A stretch of 5,014 nt of DNA from JBBRUG01 sp038247995 (GTDB lineage: Bacteria; Chloroflexota; Chloroflexia; Chloroflexales; Chloroflexaceae), in the NCBI GenBank assembly GCA_038247995.1, contig JBBRUG010000392.1, forward strand, positions 1-5,014, read 5' to 3'. A program made the translations under genes and the position numbers. Each line of letters begins with the position of its first letter. The first letter of the stretch is position 1. This document shows positions 1 through 5,014 of this stretch, in pieces. A model generated the notes under the pieces. That model saw only the letters and a program-made list of their open reading frames with translations. It did not search any database and was not told the DNA's origin.

Positions 1-13
1 GCAGGTAGGGCAC

Positions 14-1072
14 TTACCCCATCTGCCAGAACGTGTGTGACCGCGGACGGATCGCATAGCGCATACGATAGATCTCACCCCAGTGCAGCAACGCTGCCCC
101 CAGGCCAAGTAAGGCAACCCAACGGGCAATGTGCGCCCCTGGGCCACGCGCATAGAACGCTGCGCCAACCAGCCAGAACGGCCCCAGTGCCTGCCCAAGC
201 ATTCCGGCAATCACTACATTCGAGCGTGTGCCGCCGCTACGGTAACCTGCAGCAGCATTCTTGCCCAGCCCTGCCGCAACTTCCGCGCCACTGCGATACA
301 TGCGTAGGCGCACATGGGCCGTCCCATCGGCGCCGCCAACTCGGTAGCCGGCCGCACGTAACGCCTGCCCCAGGCGCACATCTTCCAGCACCTCGCCGCG
401 CACCGCCCAATGCCCACCTACAGCGTCGTAGGCGCTGCGCCGTACCAGAAAGCACCAACCGCTTGCAAACACATCGCCGGGGCCGGCGTCAGGGCGCTCC
501 ATCCGCTCCAGCGGGTACAACGCCGTGAGCATGGTAAAAAACGCCGGCAGCACCAAGCGCTCCGCGAAACTTTCCAATTCAAGCTGCGGCGTTACACTCA
601 GCAGATCCAGCTGGTGCTCCAGGGCGTGGGTGAGCATTGCTGCGGCCAGATCGGGGCCGGGCATCGTGTCGGCGTCCAGGAACAGCAGCCATTCGCCCTC
701 GGCCGCATCGGCGAGTTGCCGGCACGCATGGCACTTGCCGACCCATCCCAGCGGTAATTCGGCGCCGGCCAATACCGGTAGGCTCGCACCAACCGTCAAC
801 TCAGCCAGGATCGCCGGAGTCGCGTCGGTGGATTGATCGTCCAACACGATCACCTCGGTGTACGCGTGACCCTGGGCCAGCGCGCCCTGTACACAACGCG
901 CAATACTACGTTCTTCATTGCGCGCCGGGATCAAGATTGAGATCAGCGGCGTCGGGGCAACTGGTAACGGCGCCCCCAGGCGTGGCGTTTGCTGCGCTCG
1001 GCGGCGCTCAACAGCCAATGCCGTAAGTACCAGACCCACCCCGATAACAATTATGCTTGGTAAGTGGCGCAT
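14..1072 (-). CDS. Family 2 (GT-A fold) membrane-associated glycosyltransferase, CrtQ/CruC/HpnB-like
   Basis: This complete 352-residue protein probably transfers a sugar from a nucleotide-sugar donor to a lipid acceptor at the inner face of the membrane. An N-terminal hydrophobic segment (about 6-20) acts as anchor. The GT2 domain follows: PARNEE at 49-54, LDDQSTD at 77-83 (nucleotide binding), GWVGKCHAC at 109-117, the metal-binding DAD at 133-135, ASGWCFLVRR at 203-212, and an ED pair at 230-231, the likely catalytic base region. RMYRS at 257-261 and KN at 271-272 match the RMY.S...GL.KN pattern of carotenoid and hopanoid-associated GT2 enzymes. Hydrophobic stretches lie at about 288-306 and 317-330. 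The protein stops at TAA (14-16) soon after the last one. Relatives usually carry further C-terminal hydrophobic sequence, so this tail may be short or frameshifted. No Shine-Dalgarno sequence precedes the ATG at 1070-1072. GT2 membership is firm; the acceptor (carotenoid, hopanoid or glycolipid) is inferred. Confidence 0.93.
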   Translation of the reverse strand: MRHLPSIIVIGVGLVLTALAVERRRAQQTPRLGAPLPVAPTPLISILIPARNEERSIARCVQGALAQGHAYTEVIVLDDQSTDATPAILAELTVGASLPVLAGAELPLGWVGKCHACRQLADAAEGEWLLFLDADTMPGPDLAAAMLTHALEHQLDLLSVTPQLELESFAERLVLPAFFTMLTALYPLERMERPDAGPGDVFASGWCFLVRRSAYDAVGGHWAVRGEVLEDVRLGQALRAAGYRVGGADGTAHVRLRMYRSGAEVAAGLGKNAAAGYRSGGTRSNVVIAGMLGQALGPFWLVGAAFYARGPGAHIARWVALLGLGAALLHWGEIYRMRYAIRPRSHTFWQMG

Positions 1073-1080
1073 ATAGGACT

Positions 1081-1108
1081 ATCGTACCATAAGCTCGGTA
1101 AATTCCAA
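1081..1108 (-). promoter_or_regulatory. Possible promoter of the glycosyltransferase, implying a near-leaderless mRNA
   Basis: On the minus strand TTGGAA (1103-1108) and TACGAT (1081-1086) sit 16 bp apart, resembling sigma-70 -35 and -10 boxes. Transcription would begin about 1-3 nt before the ATG at 1072, which fits the absence of a ribosome binding site there. Both boxes are imperfect, so this is tentative. The rest of the divergent spacer (1073-1229) shows no convincing operator. The plus-strand kinase has only a weak -10-like TATAGC at 1199-1204. Confidence 0.3.
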
Positions 1109-1220
1109 TCAGTCGCTACGTTCGTACTAGCAAATTAACCGAACACTTCTTACCCAGGCAGCTACCAACTCGCATTCAGCGCACCACTTCATTCCAACTA
1201 TAGCGACGGCGGCTGTCGGC

Positions 1221-1227
1221 GGAGGGG
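1221..1227 (+). promoter_or_regulatory. Shine-Dalgarno sequence of the sensor kinase
   Basis: GGAGGGG ends 2 nt before the ATG at 1230; counting only the core GGAGG, the spacing is 4 nt. It is a strong purine-rich site and supports ATG 1230 as the start. This start is immediately followed by the first predicted membrane helix. Confidence 0.7.
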
Positions 1228-1229
1228 CT

Positions 1230-3533
1230 ATGCGCGCACTCCCTCACGTGCTGCTCTATCTAATCCCCGCCCTGATTGCGGGATACATGGCTATGTATGC
1301 CTGGCGGCGACGGTATTTGCGTGGCGGTCAATCGTTTACTCTGCTCATGGCGGCCACCTGCTGGTGGTGTCTCTGTTACTCAATCAGTATCATCCACCCC
1401 GGCTTTATGGGCACCTATTTCTGGTCGCTCTTGCAGTATGTGGGGATTGTGCTCGTTGGGCCGTGCTGGCTGATGCTCGCGCTTGCCTATTCCGGACAGT
1501 GGTGGCGGACCCAACGCTGGATGCGGATGGGTTTGTTTCTGCCTGCACTTTTGATCCTGGTGATCGCCCTGACCAACCCGCTTCACGGCCTCTGGTGGCC
1601 TAGCATCACGCCCGACACTGAGCGCGCTTTTATGTGGGTGAGCGTCGAACGCGGCCCAGCCTTCTGGGTTCACTCGCTGTATGCGTATCTCTGTGTCGGC
1701 GTAGGCGTGATCTTGCTTGCCTATGCCGCCCGCCGTTCGACACCGCCCAATCAGTACCACGCCCGGATCATGCTGATTGCCGTGCTCATCCCGGTTGTCG
1801 GCAACATCGCCTTCCTGGCCGGCTTCGAAGACCCCTGGCGCGACGACCCGACACCGCTCTTTATCCTCACCTCCGGTCTGGTCGTTCTCTACGCCAACTG
1901 GCGCTACCAACTAGTCGATCTTGGCCCGCTCGCCGAACGCGAAATCTTCACCGGGCTGCCCGATGGCCTGGTAGTGCTCGACAGCTTTGGGTATGTCACC
2001 CAGGTGAATGAACTGGCTCCGCGACTCTTGGGCCTCCCCAACGAGCGTTGGACCGGGCGGCGCTTTGCCGAACTCATCGCCGCCTCGCCGGTGGTGGGCA
2101 ACATCCGTGATCTGCTCGCTGAGCCGCAAGTCGCCCATACGCGGCAAGTTGTCTATGCGGCCGGCGACGCAGTTCACGGCATCGAGTTGCGCACCCGACC
2201 GCTACTGGCCGGCAATGGCGTGCCCACCGGCGCGCTGATTCTGGTGCGCGATATCAGCGAGCGCGTGCGGGTCGAACAACAACGCATGCGCCATCTCGCC
2301 GAGTTGAGCCTGCTCAGTGCCGTTGCCGGCGCCGCTAACACAGCCACCGAAACTGAAGGGCTCATCCACACGATCACCGAGACGATTAGCGCTGCCGGCG
2401 AGTGGGAGCGCGTTGCCGTCGGCCTGCTCGATCAACTCGGTGGGCTGAACATTGTAGCCGATCAGCGCAGTATCGGTCGCAACGGCTATGAAGGCCAGTT
2501 GATCACTGGTGCATTCGGCGCCGAGTTGCTGGGCCTCTTGCACGCCGGCAAAACACTCCCGCTGCGCCGCGCCGAACGGCCCGCCGATCTGCCATGCGTG
2601 TATGCCCAAATGCAACACGAAGAACTCGCCATGCTTGTCATCGTGCCGCTCTTTCATCAGGGCAACCCGTTGGGCTTGTTGCTCCTGGGCAATCAGGCCG
2701 ATCGACCCGCCGATGCGACCTATTTGCGCCTGGCCGAAACCATCGGCGAACTGATCACCGACGCCGCCGTCCGCACCCGCCTCTATGAAGAATTGCGCGC
2801 CGCCGACCGGCTGAAGGCCTCGTTCCTGGCCAGCGTCAGCCACGAACTACGCACACCGCTTACCTCAATCATCGGCTACACGGAAATGCTGCAGCGCGGC
2901 GCATATGGCGCCCCCACCGCCACAATGCGCGAACCATTTGTGCATATGCGCCAGAGCAGCATTACGCTACTGCACCTGATCAATGACATTCTCGACTTCT
3001 CGCGGATGGAGGCCGGTTACCTGGAGGTTGAACTCGAACCCGTGGCACTGTTACGCCCGCTCTACAACGTCACTGGCCTGTTACGCCCGCAGGCCGCCGA
3101 ACGCGGCCTCGAACTCCATGTGGAACTGGCCGCCGATCTGCCGCCGGTACACGCCAATCTGGCCCGCCTCGAACAGGTACTCACCAACCTGATCATCAAC
3201 GCAATCAAGTTTACCGACACCGGCAGAATCACTGTATCCGCACATCGTCACGGCGACATGATTCGCCTCAGTGTGCAAGATACCGGGATCGGCATTGCGC
3301 CGCAACATCAGCAAGTCATTTTCGATGAGTTCCAGCGGATCGCGCAACCGCAAGGACGGCGGGTTAACGGCACCGGTTTGGGCCTGGCAATTTGTCAACG
3401 CCTGGTAGGTTTGATGGGCGGCAGGATCAGCGTGGCGAGCGCGGTTGGCGTCGGTTCAACCTTTTACTGTGACTTCCAGCCCGTAGAAGTGCTGCTGCAA
3501 GCCGCCGTGGGCACAGATCAGGGGGCAAGCTAA
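1230..3533 (+). CDS. Membrane sensor histidine kinase, 7TM-PAS-GAF-HisKA-HATPase
   Basis: This 767-residue hybrid-architecture sensor autophosphorylates on a histidine and should pass the phosphate to an unseen response regulator. Residues 1-225 form seven hydrophobic helices (about 4-25, 36-56, 65-87, 99-114, 146-167, 178-198, 209-223), with TNPLHGLWW at 115-123, as in the histidine kinase N-terminal 7TM sensor family. A PAS domain follows (about 236-345, starting LPDGLVVLD and ending near VRDISER). Next is a GAF domain (about 355-515), then a dimerisation and phosphoacceptor domain with SHELRTPL, whose phosphorylated histidine is H538. The ATPase domain has the N box N653/N657, the G1 box DTGIGI at 684-689, the F box FDEFQR at 698-703 and the G2 box GTGLGL at 714-719. 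All catalytic residues are present, so it should be active. No receiver domain or regulator gene is adjacent, making it an orphan within this window. The ligand is unknown. It is divergent from the glycosyltransferase and convergent with rnpB. Stop is TAA at 3531-3533. Confidence 0.96.
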   Translation: MRALPHVLLYLIPALIAGYMAMYAWRRRYLRGGQSFTLLMAATCWWCLCYSISIIHPGFMGTYFWSLLQYVGIVLVGPCWLMLALAYSGQWWRTQRWMRMGLFLPALLILVIALTNPLHGLWWPSITPDTERAFMWVSVERGPAFWVHSLYAYLCVGVGVILLAYAARRSTPPNQYHARIMLIAVLIPVVGNIAFLAGFEDPWRDDPTPLFILTSGLVVLYANWRYQLVDLGPLAEREIFTGLPDGLVVLDSFGYVTQVNELAPRLLGLPNERWTGRRFAELIAASPVVGNIRDLLAEPQVAHTRQVVYAAGDAVHGIELRTRPLLAGNGVPTGALILVRDISERVRVEQQRMRHLAELSLLSAVAGAANTATETEGLIHTITETISAAGEWERVAVGLLDQLGGLNIVADQRSIGRNGYEGQLITGAFGAELLGLLHAGKTLPLRRAERPADLPCVYAQMQHEELAMLVIVPLFHQGNPLGLLLLGNQADRPADATYLRLAETIGELITDAAVRTRLYEELRAADRLKASFLASVSHELRTPLTSIIGYTEMLQRGAYGAPTATMREPFVHMRQSSITLLHLINDILDFSRMEAGYLEVELEPVALLRPLYNVTGLLRPQAAERGLELHVELAADLPPVHANLARLEQVLTNLIINAIKFTDTGRITVSAHRHGDMIRLSVQDTGIGIAPQHQQVIFDEFQRIAQPQGRRVNGTGLGLAICQRLVGLMGGRISVASAVGVGSTFYCDFQPVEVLLQAAVGTDQGAS

Positions 3534-3558
3534 CGGCTTGCGCCGCGCCGACCCCCTG
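3519..3558. terminator. Imperfect hairpin between convergent kinase gene and rnpB
   Basis: CAGGGGG (3519-3525) pairs with CCCCCTG (3552-3558). Inside it GCAAGC (3525-3530) pairs with GCTTGC (3536-3541) around a TAACG loop that contains the kinase stop codon. A 10-nt asymmetric bulge lies on one side. The structure lies where the kinase mRNA and the rnpB transcript both need to end and is symmetric enough to form on either strand. Neither side has a T tract, so it is not a classic intrinsic terminator. It may instead protect 3' ends or pause polymerase. Confidence 0.4.
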
Positions 3559-3563
3559 CTGAA

Positions 3564-4131
3564 TCAGGCTCCGTGAGCATACCCCCGATTCTGTTGTTTG
3601 CCGCCATCTATCTCTCCGCAATGCGGAGGCCGCGCCTGGCGCCCCGGGGATTACCCGGTTAACCGTTGCGGCTGCGATGCGAGCGTGCGGGGTGGTACAA
3701 ACGCAGGCGTGCGGCATGCCGCACCCCTCCTCCCACCGATGAGCCCGCCCCACGCACCTTGCTCCCCCTCAGTCGGCGCAGTCGCCTAGCCGCCGACATC
3801 ACTGCCGACGCTGGCCGGCTCTTACCCGGCCCTTTCACCCCTTACAATCCAGGCGGCAGGAGGCCGGAGGCACGCAGCAGGCTGATCGCTGCACCCTACC
3901 AACGCTCCACCAACGGGCCGGGGACGCGCAGCAGGACTGCTCCCTGCGCCCGGCCTCCTGCCGCCTGAAAAGCGGGACTGCTCTCTGTTGCCGTCTTGCG
4001 TCGCCGCCAGGTTACCCCAGCGGCGCCCCCGCTTACTGTTTCGCGGGGCGACCTTCCACCATACGGTGGGCGAGGAGTCGGGAAGTTCCTCTAGAGGTTC
4101 GTCCTCCAGCGGCGGCGGTTCACGGAGCCTC
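3564..4131 (-). ncRNA. rnpB: RNase P RNA (M1 RNA, tRNA 5'-end processing ribozyme)
   Basis: This is the catalytic RNA of RNase P, which with protein RnpA removes 5' leaders from pre-tRNAs. On the minus strand the ends pair as P1: AGGCTCCGTGA (4120-4130) with TCACGGAGCCT (3566-3576), 11 bp. P2 pairs GCCGCC (within 4111-4118) with GGCGGC (3600-3605). Conserved blocks follow in family order: GAGGAA...CTCC (4074-4092), AACAGAGAGCA (3979-3989), the GGGTGAAAGGG and GGTAAGAG blocks of P13 (within 3813-3842), GGAGCAAGG (3757-3765), the L15-like GGTAA that would bind tRNA CCA (3651-3655), and AACAGAA before the P4 3' strand (3590-3596). P10 pairs 3976-3981 with 3778-3783. P14 (3791-3810) is an 8-bp hairpin with a GTGA tetraloop. 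Further hairpins lie at 4056-4069, 4024-4050 and 4002-4025 (P5.1/P8/P9 region). At about 570 nt it is far longer than the E. coli RNA (377 nt), mainly because of P12 and the P15-P17 region. I could not find a clear P6, so the structural type (A or a variant) is open. Ends are estimated from P1. Confidence 0.93.
3850..3967 (-). repeat. Enlarged P12 arm of RNase P RNA (17-bp perfect inverted repeat)
   Basis: Positions 3850-3866 and 3951-3967 are perfect reverse complements over 17 bp and enclose 84 nt. They sit between the AACAGAGAGCA/P10 strand and the GGTGAAAGG block of rnpB, which is where P12 lies in the E. coli RNA. The enclosed loop holds two related sub-elements sharing CGCAGCAGG (3873-3881 and 3927-3935), each able to form its own short hairpin, so the tip is probably branched. 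P12 is known to vary in length between bacteria, but here it makes up about a fifth of the RNA. Confidence 0.75.
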
Positions 4132-4138
4132 TCGCCCT

Positions 4139-4147
4139 ATTGTAACA
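4139..4147 (-). promoter_or_regulatory. rnpB: Extended -10 promoter of rnpB
   Basis: The minus strand reads TGTTACAAT: an extended -10 (TGn) followed by TACAAT, which matches TATAAT at five of six positions. Its end is 7-8 nt from position 4131-4132, where the P1 helix of RNase P RNA begins, so the transcription start and RNA 5' end coincide. No recognisable -35 is present at 16-18 bp spacing, in keeping with an extended -10 promoter. Confidence 0.65.
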
Positions 4148-4218
4148 CCTTTGGAAAGCAGTGCGGCCTGCCCGGTACAGACGCCCAGGGCTGATGCAAC
4201 GTCTGAGATCCGCGCCAT

Positions 4219-4259
4219 CCTCACCCCCCAACCTCCGCTCCGTCACGCGGAGCGGGGGA
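4219..4259 (+). repeat. GC-rich palindromic repeat 1 (REP-like)
   Basis: A CCTCACCCCCCAACC lead precedes an 8-bp perfect stem (4235-4242 with 4248-4255, loop TCACG). The 'CTCACCCC-AACC-palindrome' layout recurs in reverse orientation at 4509-4548, marking both as members of one dispersed family. No reading frame in the surrounding region resembles a protein. Confidence 0.6.
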
Positions 4260-4286
4260 GCCGGACAGCATTGCAATGCGCTATCG

Positions 4287-4311
4287 CCCCGCTCCCTGAA
4301 CGGGAGCGGGG
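4287..4311. repeat. GC-rich palindromic repeat 2
   Basis: CCCCGCTCCC (4287-4296) and GGGAGCGGGG (4302-4311) are a perfect 10-bp inverted repeat with loop TGAAC. The same arm sequence is used by the palindrome at 4509-4534, so the two are copies of one element. It lacks the CTCACCCC lead and is followed directly by the 62-bp tandem repeat. Confidence 0.65.
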
Positions 4312-4315
4312 CAGG

Positions 4316-4438
4316 GCTTGCAGGTGTAGGGTTTTTACAGGATCGCGTCCCAGTGCGCTATTCCCCGCATCCCCCCAGCTTGCAGGTGTAGGGTTTTTAC
4401 CGGATCGCGTTCTGATGCACTATTCCCCGCATCCCCCC
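4316..4438 (+). repeat. 62-bp direct tandem repeat, two copies
   Basis: Copy 1 is 4316-4376 and copy 2 is 4378-4438. Both begin GCTTGCAGGTGTAGGGTTTT and end ATTCCCCGCATCCCCCC. By eye they differ at 6 of 61 positions, most of them clustered in the middle (4349-4357 against 4411-4419). The copies are GC-rich at the right end and carry a TTTTTA run. No coding sense is evident. The divergence shows the duplication is not very recent. Confidence 0.8.
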
Positions 4439-4440
4439 GG

Positions 4441-4469
4441 CCCCCTGCTCCCTCAAGAGGAGAAGGGGG
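4441..4469. repeat. GC-rich palindromic repeat 3 (imperfect)
   Basis: CCCCCT (4441-4446) pairs with AGGGGG (4464-4469), and CTCC (4448-4451) with GGAG (4459-4462), separated by one G-A mismatch. The loop is CTCAAGA. It abuts the second copy of the 62-bp repeat and belongs to the same general class as the neighbouring palindromes but with different arms. Confidence 0.5.
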
Positions 4470-4508
4470 AGCCGCCGCAGCGATTCCGCAGTGCGATGCG
4501 CTCGGAAG

Positions 4509-4548
4509 CCCCGCTCCCCTCCGAGGGAGCGGGGTTTGGGGTGAGGGG
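4509..4548 (-). repeat. GC-rich palindromic repeat 4 (REP-like, reverse orientation)
   Basis: CCCCGCTCCC (4509-4518) and GGGAGCGGGG (4525-4534) form a perfect 10-bp stem with a 6-nt loop. On the minus strand it is preceded by CCCCTCACCCCAAA, the same lead found in repeat 1. It is therefore an inverted copy of that element sharing arms with repeat 2. Confidence 0.6.
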
Positions 4549-4565
4549 AATGGGCGGCTGGACCG

Positions 4566-4593
4566 AAAAAACCTACCCCCAAAAGGGGGCAGG
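4566..4593 (-). terminator. Intrinsic terminator for the right-hand kinase gene, built from a palindromic repeat
   Basis: Read on the minus strand: CCTGCCCCC (4585-4593), TTTT loop, GGGGGTAGG (4572-4580), then TTTTTT (4566-4571). This is an 8-bp GC stem with one mismatch followed by a T6 tract, the standard rho-independent layout. It is about 85 nt beyond the stop codon at 4678-4680 and correctly oriented to end that transcript before rnpB. The upstream CCCTCACCCC on the same strand shows the hairpin is also a member of the local palindromic repeat family. Confidence 0.65.
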
Positions 4594-4677
4594 GGTGAGG
4601 GCTGACGCGGCGGAAGTCCTTACCTTGATCCGTATGACAGACGCCCCCGCCGGGATGTCTCTGCACCCTGCCGCCTG

Positions 4678-5014
4678 TCACACTGCCCGCGGCAGCGTTA
4701 ACGTAAACGTACTGCCCGCTCCAGGGCCGGGGCTGGCAGCCGTCAGTTCGCCGCCCATCGCCCAGGCCAGATGACGTGCGATCGTTAGCCCAATGCCACT
4801 GCCGCCGCTAGTACGTGCGCGTGACGAATCGACGCGGTAGAAACGCTCGAAGAGAAACGGCAGCGCAGTAGGCGGTATACCCATCCCCGTATCAACTACC
4901 TGCACCCAGGTCGTGTCGGCTGCAGCACCTACGTTCACTATAATGCGGCCGCCAGCGGGCGTGTAACGGATGGCATTGCCCACCAGGTTCAGCACAATTT
5001 GCGCCACTCGATCA
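4678..5014 (-). CDS. Sensor histidine kinase, C-terminal ATPase domain (5' end outside the window)
   Basis: Only the last 111 full codons are visible; the reading frame is open through the window edge and reads DRVAQIVLNL at its left limit, so the GTG at 5005-5007 is an internal valine codon, not a start. The visible part is a HATPase_c domain. It shows the N box NLVGNAIRYT, the G1 box DTGMGIP, the F box FERFYRVDSSRA, the G2 box GGSGIGLTIA and the closing GSTFTLTLP. The FERFYRVD and GGSGIGL forms are typical of OmpR-partner kinases (PhoR/BaeS/VanS class). The ATP-binding residues are intact. The phosphoacceptor domain and any sensor must lie beyond 5014, and its response regulator is probably upstream there too. 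It ends TGA at 4678-4680 and is followed by the terminator near 4566. Confidence 0.93.
   Translation of the reverse strand, partial: DRVAQIVLNLVGNAIRYTPAGGRIIVNVGAAADTTWVQVVDTGMGIPPTALPFLFERFYRVDSSRARTSGGSGIGLTIARHLAWAMGGELTAASPGPGAGSTFTLTLPRAV

Noticed and set aside
1087..1200. ATTCCAAYYA motif seen twice (1102-1111 and 1191-1200) as a possible operator pair
   Set aside because: The two 10-bp matches are imperfect and short enough to occur by chance in a 157-bp AT-richer spacer.
2202..2843. Minus-strand open frame of 213 codons inside the sensor kinase
   Set aside because: It is a shadow of the GC-rich kinase reading frame, whose GAF domain and catalytic motifs are clear on the other strand.
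3709..3724. 16-bp perfect palindrome GTGCGGCATGCCGCAC considered as a transcription-factor operator
   Set aside because: It lies inside rnpB and is better explained as the stem of a P16/P17-region hairpin, extended by three more pairs beyond one mismatch.
3427..3968. Short open frames on both strands over the kinase 3' end and rnpB
   Set aside because: The stretch is explained by conserved RNase P RNA blocks and helices; the frames show no domain and no plausible ribosome binding sites.
4219..4548. Repeat cluster considered as a CRISPR array
   Set aside because: There are only two copies of the longest unit, directly abutting with no spacers, and the palindromes are irregularly spaced; no cas genes are present.
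4151..4774. Plus-strand open frame of 207 codons across the repeat cluster
   Set aside because: It runs through palindromes and both tandem repeat copies and ends antisense to the kinase ATPase domain; its composition is low-complexity and has no recognisable domain.

Overview
The window is bacterial, GC-rich chromosomal DNA. It most likely comes from a filamentous anoxygenic phototroph or relative in the Chloroflexota. That assignment is an inference from gene style (a 7TM-PAS-GAF histidine kinase and a carotenoid/hopanoid-type GT2 glycosyltransferase) and from GC-rich palindromes of the 'CTCACCCC...GGGAG' kind common in that phylum. I could not test it by search.

Layout. Positions 14-1072 (minus) hold a complete family-2 glycosyltransferase. 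A 157-bp divergent spacer (1073-1229) separates it from a 767-residue membrane sensor histidine kinase on plus (1230-3533). Convergent with the kinase, on minus from about 4131 down to about 3564, lies the RNA subunit of RNase P (rnpB), about 570 nt. It fills what otherwise looks like an empty 1.1-kb gap. The RNA is recognised by its conserved blocks in the right order, an 11-bp terminal P1 helix, the P2, P4, P10, P12, P13 and P14 helices, and an extended -10 promoter placed just upstream. Positions about 4219-4593 are a cluster of GC-rich palindromes plus a 62-bp tandem duplication. One palindrome is followed by a T6 tract on minus and probably terminates the gene to its right. Positions 4678-5014 (minus) are the 3' end of a second histidine kinase (ATPase domain only).

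The genes do not form one pathway. The two kinases are sensory proteins with no response regulator visible in the window. The glycosyltransferase is an envelope or pigment enzyme, and rnpB is a housekeeping ribozyme that matures tRNA 5' ends.

The most notable observation is in the RNase P RNA. Its P4 helix, the catalytic core, departs from the near-universal sequence at several positions, including two normally invariant pairs, yet each change on one strand is matched on the other so that pairing and the bulged U are kept. The same RNA has a greatly enlarged P12 arm (about 118 nt, with a 17-bp perfect basal stem).
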